Shown here: one piece after another, positions 1 to 10,300 of the stretch | How the letters are laid out: every line of letters begins with the position of its first letter | How positions within the stretch are numbered: position 1 is the stretch's first letter | Origin: a virus | DNA length: 23,770 nucleotides | Direction: 5' to 3' (one strand) | IMG/VR virus record: IMGVR_UViG_3300025127_000284 | Location: 1-23,770 of that record | Position numbers and translations under genes: made by a program | The notes under the pieces: generated by a model | What the model saw: only the letters and a program-made list of their open reading frames with translations | Databases searched by the model: none | Told to the model about the DNA's origin: nothing

Positions 1-3000
1 TAGTTTTGCAATCATGTCCTGCTGCTCTGGGCTTGCAGTTTCCTCAGAGCGGCTGTCTGCTTCCATGTCTACGACACTGAATCTTCTTTCCGTTCCGGTG
101 CCATAGGGCTTCGTAGCCTCATCAACCGAGGCAGAAGATGCTCTAATCCCGTTTTCTTCGACGAGCGTTGCCCACTCCTGTCGCTTTTCTGGGGAGATGA
201 GTCTTGGGTCGTCATACCAAGCGACTCTGTCGCCTGCTTCGTTTTGGAGGGCTTTCGTTCCGTCATCGAATGTGTAATCCTCGTTTAAGATTCCTCCAGG
301 CTTATTGAGCCTGGTGCCGAATGAGTCAACTCTTGGCAATTCAGAGCTTGGCAAAAGCAATTTGCTTCTCTTGCCAGATATTTGCGCCCAAGTCTCCTCG
401 GTGAATTCGTATAAGTTGCCATCAAGCTCATACATGAGCCTGCTGTTTGTTGGGCCTCCGGTGTACTGTCTCATGGCAACCGGAACAAAAGTCATTCCGT
501 AGTTAGTTGCCCCGTATCTTGTTTCGGATGCACCCATCGACTGCGCTGAGTTATTGAAATCAACTTCTCCGCTGGTGCTGTTTCTCAAAATGTAGTTGAG
601 AGATCCGTGATTTGCAGATTGGCCACTGGCTGAGTTCCATGTATCCCAGTGGTACATCCCAACGGATACATTTTCTGCATCTAGACCTGCTTGTTCGTAT
701 TTTTGTCTTAGATTAGACGAGACATTACTTTCCAGAGCTTCATACAAAGCCAGCGATCTGTCTTCTTGGAATATATCTGAAAGCCCATTACCCTGGCCCT
801 TTTGACCATCGTAAACATTAATTCCATCGGTTCTGTCGCTACCGAACATGTTTGTGATTTGCACACGGTCCATCACAAGAACGTCGGTCCTGCCAGTAAC
901 AAGTGCAAGGAATGAAATGACCTTGTTTCCAATGCCAATTCCCTTTGGCATCTCTGCGTACATTCTTCTTCTAAGCTCTCTGCCACTGATGGAGGAGTCG
1001 GAGAAGATTTCATGGGCGTACTGGAGGTATGTGCCATCTGTCCCTGGCTTGAACTTTGACAGCTTTGGTAGCATGGTTTTGAATACTGCGTTTACATTGT
1101 CAGATACAGACTTTGCATTTGCAGGAATGTTTCTAACAGCCTTGCTTGCAAGACTTGCCCACTTTGCATCAGACCACTTTTCGGCAGTGCCATCTGCAAC
1201 AGCGTCAATTACCTCAAGCATGGCCTCGCTTGTAAACAAGTGCAGCGCGGCTGTTTCGTGGGGGTAAGGACTTGCCCTTCTGCTAAGAAGCCCCCAAATC
1301 AAAAGCTGACCAGTTCCAGAAGGAGTCACTTGGCCGCTGGAATAGGCTTTCCTAAACTCGCGACCTAATTGCATTCCTTCGTTTCTAGAGTCAATTTGAG
1401 ACTGGCTCAAGTTAGATAGAACTTTAACGTCTGAGTTTTCAATAAGTCCATAGGGGACAATTGGTGTCACAGGTCGCCTGTACAGATCCGCAAAGAATCT
1501 TTTTGCAGATGCTTCAGTGTCTAGGCCCGGATTTCTTTCCATCAAAACATCGATATTTTGAAGGAACTCAGCACGACCAGTCATTTCTACATTTGCTTTG
1601 ATGAAATTCGGTAGTCCACGAACCCCTGGCTTAAAGAACTGTTCTCCTAGTTCCTCTTGAAGCAACGGGTGCAAGTTTTTATGCGACGAGTCTTTTGCAT
1701 ACAGCGAGCTTTTGAAGCTCTTCTCGTACATTTTGGCAAGTCGCTTCTGAAAGTCCGCCCTAATATCTCTCGCTTGGCCGCGATATGTCATCATCAAATT
1801 GTGATCGATTGTTCTGGCATTCTCGATGCCGTTGTAAACAACATCCGCCAAAAGCGTAGAAATTTGACTCTTAAGGGGCCTGAGCATTTTGCCTTGCGGG
1901 TCAATGTCTGGTGCGCTCACCGCTTCATATTCGTCAACTCCAGTAATAACTTGGAGCATCTTGACCCCAAACTTTTCCATGGAATCAATGACATTTAGGG
2001 TTTCATGATCAAACCTTTTATACAGTGCATCCCACTGATTTTCATCAAGTCTTTCAAATATGCCTTCTCTAGGTGCGACACTGAATCTTCTGCCACTGTC
2101 CCTTGCCTTGTCAGACAAGTCATTGAACTTTCTAGAGGCTTTCTTTCTTGCAACGTAATCTCCAATTGCAGTCTCTCTGAGTCTTTCCGGTTGCGGCTTG
2201 TTGTTGATAGTAAACACCGGAGCAGTGCTGTTGTTCTCGTATCCAGAGAAACCATTGTCAGTTGCCTCAATGTCGCTGGCAATTTCTACCGCATATCCCA
2301 TCTCAGCAAGAGACTTGTAGACCTGGGCCTCGTCGTATGTGACCTGCGGCTGGCTTTCTACTGTGAGTCCAAGGTCCAGGGCGTAGTTTGCCGCTGTCTT
2401 GGTTGCGATCACAACAGTTCCGTCGCTGCCTTCAATGCCGTTGTCAATTCTCATCGACGCAGGGTTGCCGTTTCGCAACATCATTCTGCCAGACACGGAG
2501 CCTGTGTAAATCTGGCCGTCGAACACATCCAGGTTGATCGAAGGACCGGAGGCCCAGGAACCTGTTCTTGCCTGATCGGTGTTGACCTGGGTCGATATCG
2601 AATAGCGCCTGCCAGCCTTCTTGTCTCTTTTGGCCTTGGGTGTGGGCGACATGGACATGTCAGCCGCTCTTGTAACGCTTCCTTGAAGCTCTGAAATCAA
2701 CTGCTTGGTTGCTGCATCAGTGACTTCTTTGAACACTCTCAAGCGAAGAACTCTTTCGATTCTCTTGAGAGTGGAGAGAGATTCTGGCATACCGAACGTA
2801 TCCGTTGATCCTTCAAACCTTATTTCTTGGATTTGCCCCTTAAGCAACAATCCAGTAAGAGTTGTGTTTAGTTCTTCAGATGGTGGCTTGAATTGATTTA
2901 TTGGATAGTCGTTGAAACCCGTACCATTTTTTACGTCAAGGTCCTGCATCCGTTCGTTGAATTTTTCCAGTTCAAATACAGCAGAAGCAATTGGATCTTG

Positions 3001-6000
3001 ATTTTTCTTATCTATGGCGACTCTACCCCGTGCCATGCCAGCTATGTACTTAACTAGACTTAGGACTTCACTCACTCTCTCGTTTTGAAGCCTAACCAAG
3101 CGTTGATTTAGTTTTCTATTAGATCGGTTTTCTTCGCTTGTGTATTCGTATTCCATAAGCATCCTCTTGACTGCTTGGCCAAGAGGGCTGTCAGGATCTG
3201 TATTCTCGCTCAAGTCTGTAAGCGACTCCATATCGAAGTCGGCCTCAAATTTTTCTACAATTTTGTCAACCTGTTCCCTTGAGATAGTTCCAAGAGCTTC
3301 ATCAGCCCTGAGTTTCTTGCCCTGCCTGACCTTTCTCCTAACACCTGCTTCTGGGTCATCAGCAACCATCTCGTCAACTTCGCCAGAAGTGACCTGTGGG
3401 ATATCTTCGCCTTGTTCAACAATTGCGTCAGCAAGTGCTTCAGGTGACGTAGCTTCTCCAGCCTTGGTGTTAGCAACGCCTGCCTGCAAACCTCTAGGGT
3501 CACGCAGTGAGTCGAAAGCCTGGACAAAAATGGCGTTCAGCTCTTTGTATAGCTTTATCTGTTCCTCGCGACTAGGCTGATTCCAAGGCACCGCAGTTTT
3601 TCTGTCAGCTCTGTCGGCAGTGTTTCCGTCTTTGGCTGTGTACTTCTTCTTGCCATCCTTGGTCAACCCCATCTTTCTTGCTACGGTGATGAGGACCTTG
3701 AGGAGGGGACCGAACTTTCTGAGGTCAGGAGTGTTCTCAGTTGACCCAGTCTCTGCGTTTGATCGCATTGCATCCAGCAGCTCAGGCTCTGTCAGCGTTG
3801 CTGCAACAACTTCAGCAAGAAGTGCAGGGCCTTCGGACTCAATCATTTCCTCTGTCAAAGTTGCTGTCAAAGGGGAATCTGCAAATGCCTTTCTATAGGC
3901 AGAATCATATTCCAGCATCTTCTTCTGCAACAATGCTCTGTACTCAGGAATTCTGTAGAGTTCCATGGCCATCCTGCGGAAAGCCTCTGGGTCTCTAACT
4001 TCCAGGTCATGCACAGCTTCGTGCCAAAACACTTCGTACAAGGCTTGGTCTGTTTTTAGAGATGCGTGGATTCCAACAACGCCGGGCGCAATTTGATCGT
4101 AAAACCCTCTCTTGTTCTCAGCGACACCATCGTAAAACACGACGGTAATGCCGAGCTTGGCAGCAACCTTTGAAACTCGCCTTTGGCCGGGAGTAAGCTC
4201 TGTGACACCGTCGTCTACGAAGGTCCTCACCCTCGCAGCCAACCTTGGACCACCTCTCTCCTTGGCATCCGCAACCAATCCGTCTTTGATTGCCTTCCTT
4301 GCAGACTTAACCCTTGTCGCATTCTGCTTAGGAAACACTTCGGTTTCCTTTGGAACTGTAATTTCTTCAGCAGGAGCTGTGTCTGCTTCTGTCGTACCTT
4401 CAGGGGCAGCTTCAAACTTTGCCCTCTCGTATGCAGATTCAAACAAATCCCTGGATTCCCTGACGGATTGCTCGTCTGGGGGCGCAAATTCATCAACTGT
4501 TTCAGCAAGAGGCGAAACGGGGTTTCTGCGCTGTACACGCCGGGCATTCTTAGCGGAAATCAAGTCGTCATTTGCCCGACTAGCGGACTCGGCAATGATT
4601 ATGTCTGCTTTGGCCTTGCCGTGTTCTTCTTCTAGAATTTTACGAGTGAGGTCGTCAGTTTCTTGCTCTGACCTCGCGCCTTCCTCCAAATCGCGCTCAA
4701 CTCTTTCGTCAGACACTTCTCTTGTGGTCTCAGCGGCTTGTTCTTGAGCGAGCTGCTCTGTCTTGAGCCTGTCAAGCTCCGCTTGTTCTTGTGTCTGCTC
4801 TTTAGCTCTATCGGCCCTGCGACGCTGGCCGACCACTTGCTCTTTTGTTTCTGACTGTTGTTGCTCTGCTTCGGTCTTTGCTTTGGTAAGAGCTTCTCTG
4901 ACAGCCTTGACTTCAGGCAGGTTTGCTTCGCCGGTGAACGCGGTCTCTTGGCCCTTGCCCTGCCTTCGTTGCAGCTCGCTAATTCTTTGCATTCGCTCTT
5001 CGATAGGCAAGAAGTCTGGCAGCATCTCCGCCCTCTGCCTGACGGTTGTCACTCTCCTACCCATCACATCCAGGCCGCCGTCTGCATCTGCACTTAGCAG
5101 GTCAACGCCTGTCTCTTCGTTAAACTGAGCAATCGAGTTGTCAATAACCTCTCTTGAGGTTGCGTCCATTGCAATGCCAGCACCCTCGGGCGACACGGCT
5201 TCATCAATAGCCCTCGATCTGCGCGCACTCTCAATGTTTTGAGTTCTGTTTCTAATTGCATTGGCAAGACGGTTTCTGCCGTTCTTGCTAGAGGTGAACT
5301 TGCCAAGGCCGTGCTTTTCGGCAATTTTTTCAAGCGCGCTTCGAGAAACGTCCCCCTCAAGTGCGGCAATTTCTCTTGCTGCTTCAGGGTGAGCCGCAAT
5401 CAAAGTATCTACGGCGCTGTCCATATCCGCAGCGTCAAGCTCGGCAACCAGAGCCTCTGCAAGATATGTATCTGTTCTTTCAAAGATTGGACCACGGGTG
5501 ACTGTTTTCTGGGCCGCGCCAGGAACTTGGTCAGGCCTAGTAGCAGCATCACCCATCACAACATCCTGAACCATGTCTGCGTTGATTGTGCCTGCCGAAA
5601 CTCCTCTGTTCGAGAGTTCATAAAACGCCATCAAAGGGGAAACGGCAATTTCAGTGTCTCCCTCCCCGATAGTGACAAACTCGCGCAATCCAAGCCCAGA
5701 CTCAATAGCTTGGAACAGTTGGGCGATTGATAGTGCTTGGAATTCTGGCTGTCTCTCTGAAACCGTAGAGATAGCTTTCTGTCTTGTTGCTGCTGTTTTT
5801 TGTTCTTCGAGTTGTACAAATTGTTGTGCTGCATTTCTAATTTCAGCGGCGCTAAAGTCTTCGCGCGCATTGGGGTCTTGCTGTGCAGTTCTCGCGAGAG
5901 TGCCGAGTGGCGCGCCCAGGAAGAAACCAGCAGCAAACGCCCTGTATGTTTCGTAAAAAGCACCCTCTTTGAGAAACCCAATCTGCTCAAGCCTTGGGTC

Positions 6001-7272
6001 ATCATCATTCAGGTTTGCAACCATGCTCAATGCGGCTTTGGTTAGCTGAAGCTCGACCGCTTCCTGAGCGCCTTCTGCAAGACCACCAACGAGGAAGTTT
6101 GTCATCAACCTAGACGGCAAAGACGTAGATGCAATAGCTCTTGCGGCTGGTGACAAGAAGAAGAATGGGTTTTCAATCTGAACAGCAAGAGCTGTAGAAC
6201 CAGCAGCGGCAAATGACTCTTCTAGGATTCGGGGCAAAGCCACGCCGTAATCCATGCCCCTGTTGCCCACGAACTCTTCATAGCTTTCGTTGAATTGCCC
6301 AGCGAATGATCTAGTGGCAGCTACGCTGGTGAATACTCTTCGCCCAAGCCTGGCCTTGTTCTTTGCCTGCTCTCTGATAATCTCTGCGGCCATTTTCTTG
6401 ACCTTTTTCTTGCCAGCAGCAAACCCTAAGCGCCTAACAACGGGAACAGCAAGTGCTGTGAGCGAAGTTCCTGCTGTCGCTGGGGCGGCAATAACGGCCA
6501 GTGTTGCAATTCCAAAATCAGCAGCCAATGCTGGTGCCGATTGGAGAGCATCTACAATAATGCTGTCTGGCAAAGGACCAAGATCCTGGCCAGTCTCTGC
6601 ATCGTAATTAAGACCCTCCATGGCGATTCTGGTTTCTGCAATCTTTTCCTGTCCCCACTCAATCAGAGAGTCCGACATTGATCCTTTGCCGAACTGGTTC
6701 TGCATGATTCCGCCAGCAAAGGTTGACATTGCCCCATAGGTCTCCCCGATGGACAGCCTGCCAGCCTCCAAGGCTCTGAGGGCGGTATTCATACTCCAGT
6801 CGAAGCCCTCCTGAACCTGCATCCGGGCTTCTCGGTCCTCTTGCGCCCTCTTGCCGACGTAGTTCTCTGAGAACCCTGCCATCTTGCGGAACTGAGGGTC
6901 CAGCATAGAGCCTCTACGCGGCGTTCTGGCCATCATGCGCTGCTGGGTCTCTGCGATCTCTGCGTCGCTTAGAGGCCGTCTCTGGGGCTGCTGCTGGCCT
7001 GCTAGACGCTCCCTAAGCATTCCCCTAGTCACGAACTCCTGTGGAGCGTCCTCTTGGCCTTCAGGAAGGCCGCCTGGACGGCCAAAATCAACTCCTTCGA
7101 CAAAGCCACGCCTGTCGTCGTACTCTTGCTTCAAACGGTCGTATTCAGGGTCACGGAACATGACGGTGTCGTCAAACCTGTCGCTCTGTTGCATGGCAAG
7201 AGACATGGCCTGATCTCTCAGGTCTTTTCTTGCTACATCCTGTGCATCCTGACTGGGAATAGCCATATCCAT
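1..7272 (-). CDS. giant virion/polyvalent-type protein with zincin HExxH site (C-terminus outside window)
   Basis: This frame has no stop from 7395 down to base 1, so the protein has at least 2424 residues counted from the ATG at 7272 and continues past the window. Visible along it: a polar N-terminus with many Met, Arg and Gln; a hydrophobic stretch near residues 250-275; a Glu/Gln/Arg-rich coiled-coil-like segment near 785-900; a metallopeptidase-like site, HEAVH, at 1084-1088, with E1154 in 'LLAEVV' as a possible third zinc ligand; and three copies of RR[FY]S[VI] at 1555, 1728 and 2396. Size, low-complexity linkers, a peptidase domain and the position after another large Gln-rich protein fit the large polyvalent or internal virion proteins of podovirus-like phages, which enter the cell with the DNA. 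That role is inference. The start is unsettled: the ATG lacks a good Shine-Dalgarno (SD) sequence and lies 73 nt after the previous stop, while the frame is open upstream to 7395 with TTG (7359), ATT (7344) and CTG (7320) as alternatives. Confidence 0.85.
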   Translation of the reverse strand, partial: MDMAIPSQDAQDVARKDLRDQAMSLAMQQSDRFDDTVMFRDPEYDRLKQEYDDRRGFVEGVDFGRPGGLPEGQEDAPQEFVTRGMLRERLAGQQQPQRRPLSDAEIAETQQRMMARTPRRGSMLDPQFRKMAGFSENYVGKRAQEDREARMQVQEGFDWSMNTALRALEAGRLSIGETYGAMSTFAGGIMQNQFGKGSMSDSLIEWGQEKIAETRIAMEGLNYDAETGQDLGPLPDSIIVDALQSAPALAADFGIATLAVIAAPATAGTSLTALAVPVVRRLGFAAGKKKVKKMAAEIIREQAKNKARLGRRVFTSVAATRSFAGQFNESYEEFVGNRGMDYGVALPRILEESFAAAGSTALAVQIENPFFFLSPAARAIASTSLPSRLMTNFLVGGLAEGAQEAVELQLTKAALSMVANLNDDDPRLEQIGFLKEGAFYETYRAFAAGFFLGAPLGTLARTAQQDPNAREDFSAAEIRNAAQQFVQLEEQKTAATRQKAISTVSERQPEFQALSIAQLFQAIESGLGLREFVTIGEGDTEIAVSPLMAFYELSNRGVSAGTINADMVQDVVMGDAATRPDQVPGAAQKTVTRGPIFERTDTYLAEALVAELDAADMDSAVDTLIAAHPEAAREIAALEGDVSRSALEKIAEKHGLGKFTSSKNGRNRLANAIRNRTQNIESARRSRAIDEAVSPEGAGIAMDATSREVIDNSIAQFNEETGVDLLSADADGGLDVMGRRVTTVRQRAEMLPDFLPIEERMQRISELQRRQGKGQETAFTGEANLPEVKAVREALTKAKTEAEQQQSETKEQVVGQRRRADRAKEQTQEQAELDRLKTEQLAQEQAAETTREVSDERVERDLEEGARSEQETDDLTRKILEEEHGKAKADIIIAESASRANDDLISAKNARRVQRRNPVSPLAETVDEFAPPDEQSVRESRDLFESAYERAKFEAAPEGTTEADTAPAEEITVPKETEVFPKQNATRVKSARKAIKDGLVADAKERGGPRLAARVRTFVDDGVTELTPGQRRVSKVAAKLGITVVFYDGVAENKRGFYDQIAPGVVGIHASLKTDQALYEVFWHEAVHDLEVRDPEAFRRMAMELYRIPEYRALLQKKMLEYDSAYRKAFADSPLTATLTEEMIESEGPALLAEVVAATLTEPELLDAMRSNAETGSTENTPDLRKFGPLLKVLITVARKMGLTKDGKKKYTAKDGNTADRADRKTAVPWNQPSREEQIKLYKELNAIFVQAFDSLRDPRGLQAGVANTKAGEATSPEALADAIVEQGEDIPQVTSGEVDEMVADDPEAGVRRKVRQGKKLRADEALGTISREQVDKIVEKFEADFDMESLTDLSENTDPDSPLGQAVKRMLMEYEYTSEENRSNRKLNQRLVRLQNERVSEVLSLVKYIAGMARGRVAIDKKNQDPIASAVFELEKFNERMQDLDVKNGTGFNDYPINQFKPPSEELNTTLTGLLLKGQIQEIRFEGSTDTFGMPESLSTLKRIERVLRLRVFKEVTDAATKQLISELQGSVTRAADMSMSPTPKAKRDKKAGRRYSISTQVNTDQARTGSWASGPSINLDVFDGQIYTGSVSGRMMLRNGNPASMRIDNGIEGSDGTVVIATKTAANYALDLGLTVESQPQVTYDEAQVYKSLAEMGYAVEIASDIEATDNGFSGYENNSTAPVFTINNKPQPERLRETAIGDYVARKKASRKFNDLSDKARDSGRRFSVAPREGIFERLDENQWDALYKRFDHETLNVIDSMEKFGVKMLQVITGVDEYEAVSAPDIDPQGKMLRPLKSQISTLLADVVYNGIENARTIDHNLMMTYRGQARDIRADFQKRLAKMYEKSFKSSLYAKDSSHKNLHPLLQEELGEQFFKPGVRGLPNFIKANVEMTGRAEFLQNIDVLMERNPGLDTEASAKRFFADLYRRPVTPIVPYGLIENSDVKVLSNLSQSQIDSRNEGMQLGREFRKAYSSGQVTPSGTGQLLIWGLLSRRASPYPHETAALHLFTSEAMLEVIDAVADGTAEKWSDAKWASLASKAVRNIPANAKSVSDNVNAVFKTMLPKLSKFKPGTDGTYLQYAHEIFSDSSISGRELRRRMYAEMPKGIGIGNKVISFLALVTGRTDVLVMDRVQITNMFGSDRTDGINVYDGQKGQGNGLSDIFQEDRSLALYEALESNVSSNLRQKYEQAGLDAENVSVGMYHWDTWNSASGQSANHGSLNYILRNSTSGEVDFNNSAQSMGASETRYGATNYGMTFVPVAMRQYTGGPTNSRLMYELDGNLYEFTEETWAQISGKRSKLLLPSSELPRVDSFGTRLNKPGGILNEDYTFDDGTKALQNEAGDRVAWYDDPRLISPEKRQEWATLVEENGIRASSASVDEATKPYGTGTERRFSVVDMEADSRSEETASPEQQDMIAKL

Positions 7273-7345
7273 GAGTCCGTTATCGGTCTCTTGAAAGTGC
7301 TTGGAGAAGGCATCGTCCAGCTTGTTTTCTTCGTAGATACTAATT

Positions 7346-10300
7346 TTAGAAATCCCCAATATCTGCTTTGCTAAGGAATCCGAGTCGTCTAATCATATCG
7401 TTTGCAGCTTGCTTTAGTTCTTGCCTGTTAGCAAAGAACCCAGTAGGAACAGAAGCCATCAATCTCTTGGCTACGTTCACGGCAACTTCCGCGTACAGCT
7501 CTGAGTTTTCGTCTTCTCCCCTGTTCTGCTTGGTAAGTCTTTCAACTTCCCTCAAGAAAGGTTCTTCGCTAAGAGGTTCTTGAAGTCGCAATTGCCCGCC
7601 ATCGATTGCGTAGAAAGGCGCGTCAAATGCAACGCTAGTTATCTCGCTAGAAGACTGAACAGTTGGAAGACCATTAATTACATCCAACCGCACTGGCTCG
7701 AAGTATTGGTTTCTAATTGGCTCATTAAGAGTTACAAACTGCTGGCCGTTTGCCTGGTATCCCTTGCTGTAACTATTTTCAAGAGCAGAAACCATTCTGT
7801 CTTCTTGTGTTTGCCCAGTTACACCTTCAACAAACCCTCTGTTTCTGTCGTAATCAGATTTTGCTTGTTGAAGATTTCTTTGCGCAAGATCCTGCCCATA
7901 CCTGTTAATGAACGCCTGCCTGCTAGGCCTTACAACTTTCTCTGCGTTGGCAGGCAAAGTCAAGCCGCCTTGCGATTCACGCAATCTTGCCTGAGCATCT
8001 TGTTCCATGTTGTTATAGAACTCGAAAGCTGCCTGATCTTCAGGGCTTGATGCTGCGAATTCGCTGGCAACAGGAGCTTCGATTGACATTTCATCATCGT
8101 CAATGCCAAGTTGTTCAAGAATTTGTGCAACTCTCTTGTCAGAAATTCTCGCAGACATTGCCCAGCCGCCAAGTTCTTCTGGATCTGCAACAGGTTGATA
8201 GTCAGGCCTTGCCATGTCCTCTTCGCTAATGGTGCCTTTAGAAAGCATCATTTCCTTAACAAGTTGAGTGTAAAGGTTCTTATTCTGAGGACCCATTTCA
8301 GAAAGCTCTCTAGCTTCAATAATCCTGTCGTAAACCTCCCCAGCTTCTGCGAAGGCTTCGCGGCTAATCTCCATGCCTTCTTTTTGCATGTCAAAGTCAG
8401 CAATTCGGTCACCCGTCGCGTCCGACGCGACTCTGCCTCTGCCACCACGGCCAGGCTTGTATGGGTTGTTAATTTTCTGAGGGTTGTTCGGTGTTACATA
8501 AGGAACGTCAAGCTGCTCTGCAAGACTCTTTTGGTTCTCGTTTTGAACAACTGCAACTGGGGTGATAGATCCTGGGTGCATGGTTGCTGCGAATTGATAA
8601 CCTGACTCAGTGTTCATGATCATCTGGCCGTTTGGCCCAAGACTCATTTGATGCGGGAAGTCAGGCGCAATCTGCTGCAAATGATCAAGGTAAGGCTGGA
8701 ACTGCTCAGGAGGAATTGACCCCTGTGGCGGTTGCGGTTGCTGAGGTGCCTGCGGTTGCTGAGGTGCCTGCGGCTGACCGCTAGGAGCTTGCCCCCTACC
8801 AGCAAGTCTGTTGAACGTCGCCATACGTTCATCGTATTCTTGAGTTGCTTGTGCCTCGGCTTCTGCCGCCGTCATCCTTTGACCAAATTCTCCTGGGTCT
8901 TGGCCCATGAGCTGATCCATTCGACGGGTGATACCTTGCGCCCTTGCTTCGTTTTCTCTTTCAGTTTGCCTGTTGTCAATTTTCTGGCCAGCAAAAATCT
9001 TATCCTGCTTGCCACTCAAGCTCTTTGCTGCTTGCCCCATAGCGTCTCTGGCTTGATTGCGAGCGCTTTCAAACTGCTTCTCTCCAGCTCGTCCAGGCGG
9101 GAAATTTTCTCTGCTAATGTTCTGGAAAGCATCTCTTGCATCTGTGTACTGAGATACTTCTTTGCCAGTGTAATTACTTTGAGTAGCAGCTTCAGCCAAA
9201 CGATCCATAGAATCCATTGCTTGGGGGCTAGTTTCAAGAGCTTCCCCGTATGAACTTCCGGTCATCTGCGGTCTGTAGTTTAAATAGTATTCGCCAGGAT
9301 TGTTGGGGTTTTCACTAACACCCATTTCAAAGGTCTTGCCAGATCCTGAAGGATCGTTGATTACCAATGAGCCTTCATTGTTTTCGTTAAATACAATCTC
9401 ATCAGGTTGACCTTGTTGTTCAGCGGCAGCTCTGCCTTGTGTTCTGCGCTGGTACTCTTCATCTTCAGCGCTTCCTGCTGGCGGCCTGCCGGGTTCATCA
9501 GGTGGGGTAGCTGGATCAGAGACATTCCTAAGTTGTTGCAGTCTATTTTGATCCTGAAACTGAGTAGGAATTTGTTGCCTGGGTTCTCTTTCTCCAAGAG
9601 CGAGCTGCCTTTGGTACTCGCTTATTTCACCACGCATGTACGCTCTGTCAATTTCACCCCGGTCAAAAAACTCTTGGTTGCCTTTGCGAAAATCCTCCAT
9701 CCCTTCTTGGAATCGTTCAAAAGCATCTCCAGGTGGTGCTTCTCTTGTTGGCACATTGCTTTGCATTCCACCACGAACGTCTCCTTGCGGGAGACGTTGT
9801 TCTTGAGGTGCCGGTTGCCCCGCTGCCATTCTTTGTGCCATGAATTGATCATGTTCGTCGCGGTATGCTTGACTTTGCGCGGCTTGCTGTTCAGTAAGCG
9901 CTTGGTAATTAGCTTGCTTCTGAGCTTGCTGTCGCTGAAATGCTTCTTGATCGTATGAGTATGGAGTTAATGAACCTGGAGCAACATTGTAATTCTGGGG
10001 ATTGAATACACTTCTTTCCGCCATTGATCTATTGTCTGGAGTTTGGTCTGCGTATTTTCCAGACCCCAAACCTGAAATTACATTTCCGAATTGATCTACC
10101 GCTTGACCAGCAGCAGTCATGCCCCGGTTTATTGCACCCGGAACCTGTCCTGCAACCTGTCCTGCAACTGCGCCAGCAACATTTGCCCCCCTTGCCACAT
10201 CAGGAGCAATTTGTGTTGCAGCCTGGGTCATTTTGTTTGGCAAAGCAGAAACATTCGCAATACCTTGCAACCCTTGTTCGACAACAGGCTGCGCCATTCC

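Noticed and set aside
2005-2694. 229-aa plus-strand ORF and many other plus-strand ORFs within 1-7300
   Set aside because: They lie antisense to the continuous giant frame, have poor start contexts and low-complexity translations, and all other genes are on the minus strand.
7340-7360. Programmed +1 frameshift joining the 1064-aa gene to the giant gene
   Set aside because: The stop context TTC-TAA-A does not let the P-site tRNA re-pair well after a +1 slip. A separate start is simpler, though non-ATG initiation remains open.
9329-9365. 'DPSGSGKT' in the 1064-aa protein as a possible P-loop
   Set aside because: The Walker A pattern GxxxxGK[ST] needs Gly where Asp stands here, and no Walker B or NTPase context is present.
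9407-9958. 183-aa plus-strand ORF
   Set aside because: Antisense to the 1064-aa gene; a Leu/Ser/Cys-rich shadow of Gln/Glu-rich coding sequence with no recognisable domain.
10147-10180. Short tandem (ACCTGTCCTGCA) near the start of the 1064-aa gene as a regulatory repeat
   Set aside because: It encodes VAGQ-type repeats in a low-complexity helix and is explained by coding.
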